From Alopecurus myosuroides (Eukaryota > Streptophyta > Magnoliopsida > Poales > Poaceae), in the NCBI GenBank assembly GCA_028641055.1, contig CM054059.1, positions 432,640,332-432,704,331 of the forward strand: DNA of 64,000 nucleotides. Direction: 5' to 3'. Both the position numbers and the translations under genes were made by a program. The notes beneath the pieces were generated by a model. The model saw only the letters and a program-made list of their open reading frames with translations. It searched no databases and had not been told where the DNA came from. Of this stretch, positions 11,836-22,833 are shown one piece after another (positions within the stretch are counted from its first letter, which is position 1; the number at the start of each line of letters is the position of its first letter).

Positions 11836-12746
11836 GGTAGGAAGTACACTAATAAATGATTGTTGAAAAGAAAAATCAGAGCTTTCTTAGCGAAGTTCGT
11901 GCCGTTGTCGGTGATAATGTTATGCGGGTAGCCGTAGCCAGACCAAGGCCTAATGCTTAAGGCTTATAGACATGATCGGCCACGTCGGAGTCTTGGCACT
12001 GACAGCATGGGGCCCAGACGTCAGATGCTCTGTTAAACGGGCTAAGCGTGTAGTTTGAGTTTTGTGCAACGGATGTACCGAAAAGTTGTATAGTTGTAGT
12101 TCTCTGCAAGAACCACCCCAATTGTTGGAGGTTTGCGCAATTTTCTCGAGTGGAGGAGAATCATGGCAACCTACTACTGGAATCCGGGGAATCCGCAGTA
12201 ATAAGTGAGAGGCGGGTACCAGAGCCACTCAAGTAGCGAGTGGAGCATGTGATCGTTGCCAGACTACTGTGATGCGACGTGAAAGGTTAGCCAAATTGTG
12301 ACGGCCATTATTCTACGCGCCGAGTAAGGCAGGCTAGCTGGACTAGGATAGCGATGCTCCTACTTACTCACACAGTCACACTGAACCTACTACTGTGATG
12401 CGCAGTTCGGCTAGCCAGAGCCAGACCGAACCGTCCCTTGAGCGGCGCGTCTGGATTGCTGACCAGCCGGTGATACGACGCACCCGACGTGACGTGCCAA
12501 GTCCAATTATCCCGTTTACAGCAGTTAATCAAACAAAGCAGCAGCACCGCACCTCTCTCCCAAGCTCACACTGCATCTCCCGTCGAGCGACCAACTCCCT
12601 CAGCCCCTTCTTATAATCCCCACTGCATCTGCCCTCCACCTGCTGTACGTCTTCTCCCCTGCCAGCCAGCGCCCAACCCCGTGCTCTTTTCGCCCTGTCC
12701 AGCGCCCAGCTGCAGCGTCGTGCTGACGGGAGGGAGTCTTCCGGGA
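11836..12746 (+). promoter_or_regulatory. upstream region of expansin copy 1
   Basis: About 0.9 kb between array and start codon. A TATAAT-like box lies at 12612-12617, 130 bp before the ATG, followed by a pyrimidine-rich leader. The region is almost base-for-base the same as 38879-39789 before copy 2, with only scattered single differences noticed. No other gene is seen. Confidence 0.6.
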
Positions 12747-14103
12747 ATGGCGTCCCAGCTCCTCCTCCTGCTCTTCGCTCTGCTCGCCGGCGCCTCGCAC
12801 GGTGCAGCGCCGCCGCTGGGGGTGCAGACCGGCACTGCGACGTGGTCGGGGCCAGCCGACAGCGCGCGATACGACTGTGAGTCCCATCCCCGTCCTCCTA
12901 CTAGTTCACATCCATCTCTGTTTGATACGCGCTCCTCTACACATTTTGCTGAAAATTCGGCCGCTGAGAGCAATAGAACATGTGTTTCATGGACATATGT
13001 ATCCGTTTCTCATTGTAGTTGCGATTCTCTTAGCAAATGTTAATTAATATACACGTATACCCTCTACACTTTTCTTCCGCTCACTATTGGACTCTATCCT
13101 AGTTACTTCCATCTTCTGCACGCTATTTTGGACGGTGGTCATGCACCTGTCACTGAGTATACATTAGTTCAGTGTATGTTTGCTGTGCTCGTTATGAGTA
13201 GTGACATGCATCTTTGTTTATTGTTTTGCGCATGAATTGAAGACTCGGCCATTTGTTTCTTCGGGGACACGGTGCTTACCGCGCCCTTCAACAAAATGGT
13301 GACGGGATTCGGAAAAGGTTCCGACAGCGCGTGTGGGGTTTGTTACCAGGTGAACTATGATCATATCTCTCTCTCTATATGTATATATGTTGATTAGTAC
13401 TTGTGCTTGCTTCATCACCGGGCTGGATAATGCGCAGGTAATCTGTAAGCATCCTGCGTGCTCCACTCAGGGCGTCACCGTGACGGTCACCGACCTTTGC
13501 CGTGATCCAGACGTTCTGTGCAGTGATCTCAGCGGGACTCACTTCGACATGGGGGGCTACGCCTTTGGGGCGATGGCGCTCCCAGGTCGCGCCGACGAGC
13601 TCCGAGCCGTGCCTAATGCTGGTGGGCCAGTCATTGTGACCTTCGAGTGGTAAGTGCGCTAGCTCTTCTATGTTTTTTTTGCGTGCGCTCTTCAAATCAC
13701 CAGTTCATACTCATTTTAATGGAATTCTACTGCATGCAGGACCAACTGCATCTACGACCGGCCCAACAACAGCGTCGTCTACCCGGCTTTCAGGCCGTCC
13801 GACGACGCCACCGAGCACGAATTCACCGTCGTCCTCATCTACACCGAGTGGAGCGCATACTGGGAGACCGTGCAGGTGCGCATCAAGAGCGCAGGGAACG
13901 TGGAGTGGCGCGTCATGCAGCATCTTCGAGGACAAGTTTGGCAATCCAAAGACGACCAGAAGAATTTTGTCTCGGTGACCCCCCCTCTATCCTTCCAGGT
14001 TGACTCTATGCCTGTTGGCTCGACAGAAGTCAAGACCGTCACCATTGCAGATGTCATCCCGGTGGGATGGGAGAAGACCAAGGTCTATTACGGCCATGCT
14101 TAG
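12747..14103 (+). CDS. EXPB: beta-expansin-like protein, copy 1 (4 exons, 270 aa)
   Basis: Expansins are secreted, non-hydrolytic wall-loosening proteins. Exons: 12747-12876, 13243-13349, 13438-13649, 13740-14103; all introns are GT-AG and phases add to 271 codons. Residues 1-19 are a hydrophobic signal peptide (MASQLLLLLFALLAGASHG). Domain 1 (about 25-145) has the family HFD motif at 114-116 followed by AFGAMALPGRA, plus CGVCYQ at 74-79, HPAC and TDLC with the usual cysteines. Domain 2 (about 150-270), the CBM63-like wall-binding part, is more diverged. The canonical GGACGY block is replaced by YSAICFF, so activity may be altered. Length is normal for beta-expansins. No internal stop. Alternative reading: a diverged pollen-allergen-like expansin. 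Confidence 0.88.
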
Positions 14104-14170
14104 CCTCACAGCTGAAGACGATGCATGCACACAAAGGGCGTCACCGGAACATGCCAGGTTCAATTAATGT

Positions 14171-14404
14171 AGTCAGGTTATGTAGGGTTGGTGACCTTGT
14201 ATATGGAGTCAGCTTATGTGGGATTGGTGACCTTGTGTTTGTGTATGCAGTCATTTTATGTTGGATTGGTGTCCTTGTGTATGCAGTCAGTTTATGTGGA
14301 TTGGTGACCTTGTGTATGCAGTCAGTTTATGTGGGATTGGTGACCTTGTGTTTGTGTATGCAGTCAGTTTATGTGGGATTGGTGACCTTGTGTGTGGTCT
14401 GCAT
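14171..14404 (+). repeat. minisatellite in the 3' UTR of expansin copy 1 (6 units)
   Basis: Six imperfect units of 35-44 bp, each beginning AGTCAG(G/C/T)TTATGTG and containing GATTGGTGACCTTGTG. It starts 67 bp after the stop codon. Copy 2 has only two units at the same place. Confidence 0.92.
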
Positions 14405-15018
14405 GCCGTGAGTGAGTTGTGCCTGTGTTATATAATCACTTCTAGCGCAGCTTAAATTGTACTACTCGGCAATCCTCTCAGAGACTCACATGGAGGAGTG
14501 TATTTCTTCTCCGGATCCACTGTGCTGCACGACTGTGTGGCTATAAGATTATGGCCTGGTTGCATGCCTGCGTCACATCATCTGACTCAAAATTGCTCGT
14601 GTCTTAATACAGTTTTGCAAGAGTGCATGCATGATTACCAGGTGGGCTTACTTGTGGCGTACGTGTACCTACTCTGGTTTGCATCGGTGCCGGAAGTCCT
14701 AAAGTTTTACCTGATCTGAATTTTACATTTGACTGGCATCAACAAGTCCACAAATTATCAAGGATACTACGGTACTACTCTAGCAAATAAGCCCTGGAGA
14801 TTGCATAAGCGTTATCTATTCGAGCTAATTTTACCCAAGTTGTATCGTCCGCCGCGACAGGCAACATGTGAGATGATTTGGATTCAAAATATGTGCTGCT
14901 CCTGTATTGGCACTAGTTCCTTTGTGACGCAACGCAAGGGAACACAGGGGAGCAGTGCCCTCCTTTCTTGAACAACCCAAAGTTATGTGACTAGGTATTT
15001 AGCACGGACGGGCGAGTA
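14405..15018. other. 3' flank of expansin copy 1, no gene seen
   Basis: Unique-looking sequence with no convincing open frame. It has no match after expansin copy 2, where similarity stops at the shared GTGCCTGTGTTATA near 14430 / 41370. It ends in GGCTG, the likely target site of copia A. Confidence 0.55.
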
Positions 15019-15023
15019 GGCTG

Positions 15024-15248
15024 TGTTAAACGATAAGTTTGACAGCTGTTGTAATCTTTGTAGTTTAGTTGTTTAAACCGTGTGACGTAGATAAGTCACT
15101 CGGGATTTTCCTTGGGTCTCAAGCTGAGATCGAAACCATGTAACAAACTCTGTAATCCTTGGCCCTCGGGTCCTCTATTTAACACGCAACGCGGCCGATC
15201 TCCAAGGCACGCTTAACACCATCGCCAATCCAATCTAGTGTTTTAACA
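15024..15248 (+). repeat. 5' LTR of copia A
   Basis: 225 bp with matching ends TGTTAAA / TTTAACA. A TATTTAA box is present at about 15177 and the primer-binding site follows immediately. The same-length LTRs of copia B differ from it by only about five bases each. Confidence 0.93.
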
Positions 15249-15280
15249 TGGTATCAGAGCTGAGCCTCTCCACGTCCGTG

Positions 15281-18200
15281 ATGGCCTCAAGCTCCTCCTC
15301 CGGTGCCATAGCCGGCCCCTTCGCCCAGCCGGCCACCGAGAAGCTCTCCAAGGGGAACCATATCCTCTCGAAGGCGCAGGTGATGTCTGCGATCCGGGGA
15401 GCCCAACTCGGCCGCTTCATCGACTCCAAGGCCGTCGTCCCCGCGACGCTGATCGACGTCACCAAGGACGGGAAAACTACCCGTGAACCCAATCCTCTGT
15501 TCGAGCAATGGCAAGCTCAAGATCAGCAGGTTCTGCACTTTTTACTGACAACTCTGTCGCTGAAGTGTTGTCACAGGTGCATGCTGCTGCCACGTTTGCC
15601 GAGCTCTGGAGCGCCGTGGAGGTGATGTATGCCTCCTGCACCCGCGTACAGACAGTCAATATCCGTATCGCTCTCGCCACCACACCAAAAGGCAACTCCA
15701 CCATTGCCGAGTACGTGGCCAAGATCAGAGGGCTTGCAGACGAGATGGCGGCAGCCCACAAGAAACTCGACGATGAAGAAATCGTCTCCTACATCCTCGC
15801 CGGGCTGGACGGCGATTACAGCTCAATCGTCTCGGCGTTGTGTGCGCGTGTCGAGCCGTTGAGCATGGAGGAGCTGTATATCCAACTTCTCAGCCACGAG
15901 ATGCGATTGGAACTCCTCCATGGCGCCGGCGGCTTCTCAGCAAACGCCACTTTTTGCGGTGGCCGCAGCGGTGGCAACCACGGGAACTTCAACCGTGGTG
16001 GTGGCAACCACCTAGGAGGTGGAGGAGGTGGCCGTCCATCTGGTGGGGGCGGTCAGCAGCAAGATCGCAACGGCAATGGTGGCCGTGGCGGCTTCACCTC
16101 TGGAGGCGGCGGTGGCCGTCAAGGAGGAACCGGTGGCGGGGTACGTCAACAACAGCAACAAGCCCCGCTGCCAATTATGTGGCCAGAATGGCCACGTCGT
16201 GCAGAAGTGCTGCCAGCGCTTCAACCCCGATTTCACCGGGGTAGTTGAGAAGAGTGCTGGTTCGGCGACAACTTTATCATCATACGGGGACGACAGTAAC
16301 CCGTGACACATCGACACGGGGGATACTGACCATATCACCGGTGACCTGCACAAGCTTACCATCCGTGATAAATACTACGGAAATGAGCAGGTTCACACGG
16401 CCAGCGGGTCAGCTATGGACATCCATCACGTTGGTCATTCTTTGCTTAGTACCCCCGATCGAAATCTCCATATCAAAAATATCTTACATGTTCCACAAGC
16501 CAAAAAGAGTCTTCTTTCCGCACATCGTCTTGCTAAAGATAATCATGCCTTCTTAGAAATTCATCCAACTTCCTTTTTCATCAAGGACCAGGTGTCGAAG
16601 AAAACCCTTCTCAGCGGCAGATGTAGAAGGGGGCTCTATCCTCTTGCGTCCACAACGTCGAGTCCAAGCAAGCATGTTTTTGGTGTCACCAAACCAAGCC
16701 AGGAGAGGTGGCACGCTCGTTTAGGTCATCCATCATCCGTCATCGTCAATAAAGTTATTAGCAAGAATAATTTGCCATGTGCAAGTGTGTCTGTTGATGA
16801 CTCTGTTTGTGATGCCTGTCTAAAAGGCTTGAGTCACCAACTTCCCTATCCTAGGTCATCTAGTGAATCTAGAGCTCCTTTAGAGCTAATTTTTTCCGAC
16901 GTGTGGGGCCATGCCCAAGAGTCTATTGGACGAAAGAGATATTATGTCAGTTTCATTGATGATTTTAGCAAGTTCACATGGATTTACTTTCTCAAATACA
17001 AATCTGAAGTCTTCCAAAAGTTTCATGAATTTCAGAATCTAGTTGAACGTCAATTTGACAGAAAAATTCTTGCTATGCAAACAGATTGGGGTGGTGAGTA
17101 CGAAAAAATCAACTCCTTTTTCACCAAAGTTGGTATTTCTCATTATGTCTCATGCCCATATGCTCACCAACAAAATGGTTCCGCGGAACGAAAACATAGG
17201 CACATTGTAGAAGTTGGATTATGTCTCCTTGCTCAAGCATCTATGCCTCTTAAGTATTGGGATGAAGCTTTTTATTCTGCCACATATCTTATAAATCGTA
17301 CCCCATCAAAAGTTCTTGATTTTGATACTCCTTTAGAGCGTTTGTTTAAAGAGAAGCCTGATTATAATGCTCTACGAATTTTTGGGTGCGCGTGTTGGCC
17401 GAACCTTCATCCATACAATACTCACATACTCCGATTTCGATCTAAACAATGTGCCTTCCTTGGCTATAGCCCCTTGCACAAGGGGTTTCGCTGTCTTGAT
17501 ATTTCTAGTGGGCGAATTTATATTTCATGGGACGTTATTTTCGATGAAAATGTTTTCCCGTTTCATTCTCTAAATCCTAATGCCGGTGCTCGTATTCGAT
17601 ATGAAGTTCTTCTACCTTTTGATCAAGGGAGAATCAGCAATAATGATCATACGGTAGATGCTCCTATTTTTTCTGACCCTAACAGTGCTGTTTTGGAGTC
17701 TCCTTGTGATTTTATGCAGCAGCAGATTCCACCTGGGGTGGAACACGAGACAGATGCGGGAGATCGCGGCAATCCCAAGAGATTCGGGACAGAATCTCCA
17801 TCAGCGTTGCCGCCAGCGCAATCTCCCGCGGGATCTGCGCCGCACACGGGCGGATACGTTCTGCACCAACCGCGTCGCGACACGTCGCCAGACAGCGTGT
17901 CTGCGTCGCTGCGCACCGGCCGCACCAACCGAGGCCCACCGGGTGCATGCTGTCCCCCAATCCCCGCGCGAGGCGCGGGATCCGTCGCTTTCGGCGTCCA
18001 GGCCCACCGTCGACGTGGCGCCACAAGACGGGCTGATCGGAGGCGCGGACACACACGAAGATTTCCGCGTCAGGGACAGTGGCGCTGGATCTTCTGCGCC
18101 AAGTGCAACTGCGCAGCAACCTGTGCCTGAGCAGCGGCATACAAGATCAAAAAGTGGTATATTTAAATCTCTTGTTCCAAAGGATGGTACAATTAGATAT

Positions 18201-19788
18201 ACTAAGAAATTTGGTAATTTTGCTGCTACCGGTGAACCAGAAAATTGGAGAGAAGCTTTAGATGATAAAAATTAAAAAAATGCTATGGATGTAGAGTTTG
18301 ATGCTCTTATGAAAAATTGGACTTGGCACCTAGTACCATCTGATCAAGGGAGGAACCTAATTGATTTTAAATGGGTGTATAAAATTAAAATAAAATCAGA
18401 TGGTAGTATAGATAGATACAAAGCTAGACTAGTGGCTAAAGGGTTTAAGCAACGATATGGAATAGATTATGAGGATACCTTTAGTCCTGTAGTTAAGGCT
18501 GCTACTATTAGGCTAGTTTTGTCTATTGTTGTTTCCAGGGGATGGAGCTTGCGCCAATTGGACGTTCAGAATGCATTTCTTCATAGCGTTCTAGAGGAAG
18601 AAGTGTATATGCGGCAGCCACCAGGGTATGAGGATGAGAGCAAGCTGCATCATATTTGCAGGTTGGACAAGGCTTTATATGGGTTAAAGCAAGCACCTTG
18701 TGCATGGTACTCGAGGTTAAGTACAAAATTGCAAGAACTTGGTTTCAAACCTTCTAATGGAGATACATCATTGTTCTTTTATAGGCATGGAAAAGTTACT
18801 ATATTCATGCTTATTTATGTTGATGACATAATTGTTGCTAGCTCTTCTGATGAAGCTACCATAACATTACTTGGTGATTTGAGGAATGATTTTGCTCTTA
18901 AGGACCTCGGAGACCTTCATTATTTCTTGGGCATAGAAGTGCAGAAATCTGGTAATGGCATTTTATTAACCCAAGAAAAATATGCTTCAGATGTGCTTTG
19001 GCGTGTAGGCATGAAGGATTGCAAACCGTCAAGTACACCATTGTCCACTTCTGAAAAATTGTCTCTGCATGAAGGAGACTTGTTGAGTCCAGAGGAGTCA
19101 ACTCGGTACAGAAGTATTGTTGGTGCCTTACAATATTTGACACTAACAAGGCCTGATATTTCCTTTGCTGTTAACAAAGTATGTCGGTTTTTCATTCACC
19201 TACTTCTGTACATTGGACTGCAGTATAAAGGATACTGAGGTATCTAAGGGGAAGTGTGGACACAGGACTGAAAATTAGCAAGTCATCATCATCATTGGTG
19301 AGTGCTTTCTCAGATGCTGATTGGGCAGGTTGTCCAGATGATAGGAGGTCTACAGGTGGGTTTGCTGTGTTTTTTGGTTCAAATCTAGTATCATGGAGTG
19401 CTAGAAAGCAAGCCACAGTTTCAAGGTCCAGCGAGAGGCAGAATATAAGTCTCTGACTAATGCAATTGCTGAGGTTATGTGGATAGAGTCTCTTCTTGAT
19501 GAGCTTAGTGTTGATCATCCTCAAGCAGCATGTTTATGGTGTGATAACTTGGGTGCAACTTACCTCTCAGCTAATCCTGTTTTTCATGCTAGAACTAAGC
19601 ATATAGAAATTGATTTTCATTTTCTGAGAGAACGAGTTGCACAGAAGCTATTGGATATCAGGTTTATTCCAACAGGAGATCAAGTGGCAGATGGATTCAC
19701 CAAACCACTGCAAGTTAGTCAACTACGAACTTTTAGAAGCAACCTCAATCTTGAGTCGTTTCGGTTGAGGGAGGATGTTAAACGATAA
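15281..19788 (+). pseudogene. copia A gag-pol, broken by frameshifts and stops
   Basis: The gag start ATG at 15281 (MASSSSSGAIAG) lies 33 bp past the LTR. Gag is of the plant copia type, with a Gly-rich region and a CCHC zinc knuckle (CQLCGQNGHVVQKC, about 16170-16215). Then come protease (HIDTGDTDHITGD, about 16308), the integrase pre-domain (RWHARLGHPS), integrase core (FSDVWGHA, QTDWGGEY, NGSAERKHRH), RT with YVDD at about 18817-18828, and RNase H (SDADWAG, 19314 on) to the stop at 19786. Breaks relative to copia B: 2-bp loss at 15560, extra G near 16141, TGA at 16304, TAA near 18273, single-base losses near 19197 and 19434. Not functional. Confidence 0.93.
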
Positions 19789-19842
19789 GTTTGACAGCTG
19801 TTGTAATCATTGTAGTTTAGTTGTTTAAACCGTGTGACGTAG
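19776..19842 (+). repeat. truncated 3' LTR of copia A
   Basis: The first ~67 bp of the LTR are present (TGTTAAACGATAAG to GTGTGACGTAG); the remaining ~158 bp are missing. The break falls at the start of a G run, and the following GGTACTGTAGTAG matches the flank that lies about 70 bp outside the intact copia B. Confidence 0.9.
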
Positions 19843-21920
19843 GGGGGGGTGGTACTGTAGTAGTTGTAGTAAATCTTTGGTCTAGTGCGACAATCAGATT
19901 AGATCGACTTACCGAAAAGGTATCGACGAATAGCGTAACGCCGCGTGGCACCCAACACAACCCAGTCAGCGCTACGTCGGCGCACAGTCAGCAGGTCCAT
20001 CCAATCGCAGAGCGCCATGTGGCCAGCTTTTTCTGTATATCTTCTCCCGAATAAAATCATTTGGCAGAATTGTAGAAAAGCCCTTGCAAATTAGAACTTT
20101 CATATCTTTCAAGCCATAAGGTCAAATTTAGCAAATTTGAACTTTTTGAAAAGCTTTGGGTGTGTAAAATATTTTACTACTGTCCAGATTAAAATTTGAC
20201 AAATCTAAATTGGTTCAAATTTGAATGTGCTTATTTGATGAATTTTGGCATAATTCAAATTCTACAAATCCAAAAATTACAAATAAAATATATTTGGAAA
20301 ACTTAAGATGTGTACTTTCATATCCTATGTCCCAAAATAATTTTTAAACAAATTAAAACTGAATCTAGAATTAAGTTGTCCATTTGAGTATTTTTGACAT
20401 AGATTTAATTCCATAAATAATTTGAAAATGATTCCTTAAGGAAAATTTCTCCATTTGGTGACCTTGAACCAAAGAAATCAGTACTTAAACCATTTAGGCA
20501 CCCTTGAACCATTTCCATGTAAGGTTGGCCAAAAATCCATCATTGTGAACCACATAGTTGATCATGTCATGTTATTTGCTTTCATCTTTTTTTTATCTTT
20601 GATGTTGTGGCTATTTTGGATCCAAGACTAAGTCCTTAGTGTGTGTCCATCACATGCTAGACTAACTAGTGAACTCTAAACCCTATTACGCATAACTTCT
20701 ATCTACCTCTCAAAATTCCTATCTTGTTCTAATTTGACCAAGTCCCTAAGGTTCTAGAGGACAACTCTTATGTTATTGTTCAACTCAACAAGAAACACTA
20801 CATGGGAGATCATTGAAGCACTTAGAGAAGAACATAGACTTCAACACAATCAGAAGAAACTCAAAGAAGTGTAAGTACTAGAAGAAATCAAGAGGAACTT
20901 CAAGAAGACCAACCTCCCTTTTCTCTAAGTTTTTCTCCCCTTTCTTTTATGTTCCCTTAGACCTTGTGCTATGGCTAAGTTAGATCAAGACTAGCCTCTA
21001 GTTTGTATCAAAACCATCAAGTGTTGGAAACAATGAAGTCACCACCAAGGAGGGATCTACAAAGGAATTTGAAGATGATTCTTAAGAAGACCAACCAATG
21101 TGAAGGCTTGGAGCTTAAAATTTGTTTCGCAAGACTTAGAATTTGTTTTCAAGATGATTAGTGTCAAGTTTTTTTTGTACAAGAGTTATACTTTGTTTTC
21201 CCAAGTGAGACAAGAGCTTTTGATCAAAACTTCAACAACAAGACAACTAAATATTCTCTTAGCAGATGAAGAAGAAGAAGAAGAAGAGGAAGAATTTACA
21301 AGTCCGTTTAGAGAACTCTAGAAAATCCCATCTATTTATGTTCCAATATGACCAAGTCCTTAAATCCTAGACTCAATAAGGACTACAAGCAAAGCCTTTG
21401 AAGGACATTCATAAAGACTTAGAAGACTTGAAGAAACTCAAGACATAAGTAGAATTGGACCAAGACTTTTGTGTAATATTTTTTCATCAAAGACCAACCA
21501 TTAGACCCAAATGGAAAATACTAACTACAATTACTCAGTTTCTCTTTGTGTATTGAAATAACAAGGTTTCCTTTTGCATATTACAGTAAAGGTGCGAATG
21601 CTTAGTGAAACTTTTGATAAATAAGTTTGAACTTTTCAAAACACAATCCTTGACCAATCCTAAGCCATTAGCTATACACTAAACCCAAACACAATAATTC
21701 CTTTGGTAAAATAAATTGTTGTGTTAAGTTTGTTGACTGTTATATTTTGTTCTTTTGTTTGCAAATTGCTTGTTTATTGTTGTTTACTTCTATGTTTAGA
21801 TTATACGGAGGGTAACGTTCTATTTTCTGAAGAAAAGGTGATTGTTCTTCACCAACTTCAAAGGAAAGTAACACGCCATCAACCTCTACCAAATTCCGCG
21901 CGAGCTGGGACATTTCAATA
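19843..21920. repeat. LTR-derived repeat sequence, shared with 58551-60342
   Basis: AT-rich sequence with no convincing gene. To about 21625 it matches the sequence after copia B almost throughout. Its text (ACTTTTTGAAAAGC, TTTGGCATAATTCAAATTC, GGAGGGTAACG) also resembles, at lower identity, 62200-64000 inside the long LTR at the window end. It is therefore most likely the 3' part of a long LTR of that family. The left part of the LTR is missing. A GAA microsatellite is at 21265-21294. Confidence 0.6.
21265..21294 (+). repeat. GAA microsatellite
   Basis: GAT followed by five GAA, GAG and two GAA. The counterpart after copia B (about 59977-60015) has eight GAA before the GAG, a three-unit difference between the two duplicated copies. 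Confidence 0.9.
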
Positions 21921-22760
21921 ACGTTGTGGATGAGATCAAAAGCGTTGTTGAGGGCAATCCGCTAAGTTTTGCGCGACGGAATGAAGCCGTATCAGATCGA
22001 CTATCAGGGACAAGTCCGCTACGTTTATATGAAGCTAAAAACGTCAATGCTATCCGCAACGTTCAGCCAATCCTCATGATCAGCTGGGCCGTCTGGACCA
22101 GGCCCAATAAGTATCAATGTTTTTATTTCGTCGCTATGAGGCAACACGTGGAAAACGAGGTTCTAACGGCGCGCGGTAGCGTAATCAGCTAACGTCACAT
22201 CACACGCAACATACGTCATTATGTTGTGAATATTTTTTACGTCACGAGTCTCGACCAATGAGGCGAAACCATGTGGACCAATTGAAATACGCCACATGGA
22301 AACAAAATGGTGCCACGTTCCCTACTTCTGGGAAAAATCTGTTCGTCGCGGGCTACCCAGCGATATTTTCTTTCCATCACTAGTTTTGACCAATCAGGCG
22401 AAATCATGTGGACCAATCAAAATACACCGCATTGAAAGATAATGGTGCCACGTCGCCTTCTTCTAGGACGAAATCTGCTCGTCGCGGGCTACCCAGCGAC
22501 GTTTTTTCTTCGTTGCTACACGGGTGGCACGTGCACCAACCGAATGGTGCCACACAACGTCTTTCCATGACGTCTTTTTCGTCTCGGATTTGGGTGATAT
22601 CGTCACCATGCCGGAGACGTTATATTTATGTCGCCTAATCGCCCAATCATAGTACGACGCGTGGGCTGGGTATACGTCGCCACATGTCTTCATTTAACTT
22701 GACCGAATTTTATTTTACGTTACTACAATGTCGGTTTTCATGCTATTTGGGTGATTACAT
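21921..22760. other. unclassified TE-like region
   Basis: Sequence changes character after the LTR-like part; no gene is supported. It contains an imperfect direct duplication (22243-22515) and several short ORFs without recognisable domains. It may be a non-autonomous DNA transposon, but no terminal inverted repeats were fixed. Confidence 0.4.
22243..22515. repeat. two imperfect tandem copies of ~138 bp
   Basis: Copy 1 from about 22243 and copy 2 from about 22383 share GACCAAT(G/C)AGGCGAAA, CATGTGGACCAAT, AATGGTGCCACGT and CGTCGCGGGCTACCCAGCGA. Similarity is roughly 80-85% by eye. Confidence 0.8.
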
Positions 22761-22833
22761 CATTGTTTTAATTGCCAATTGCACACAGGAAGAAAAACAA
22801 ACCACATAACGGACATCAAATACTCAGTTTTTA

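Larger units (their letters stand above)
15024..19842 (+). mobile_element. Ty1/copia retrotransposon A (3' LTR truncated)
   Basis: The 5' LTR is 15024-15248 (225 bp, TGTTAAACG to TTTTAACA) and is followed directly by the initiator-Met tRNA primer site TGGTATCAGAGC (15249-15260). The coding order gag, protease, integrase, RT, RNase H is that of copia. The 3' LTR starts at 19776 and breaks off at about 19842 after GTGTGACGTAG, joining a G run. The 5' flank is GGCTG (15019-15023). It is about 95% similar or better to copia B at 53524-58491. Confidence 0.95.
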
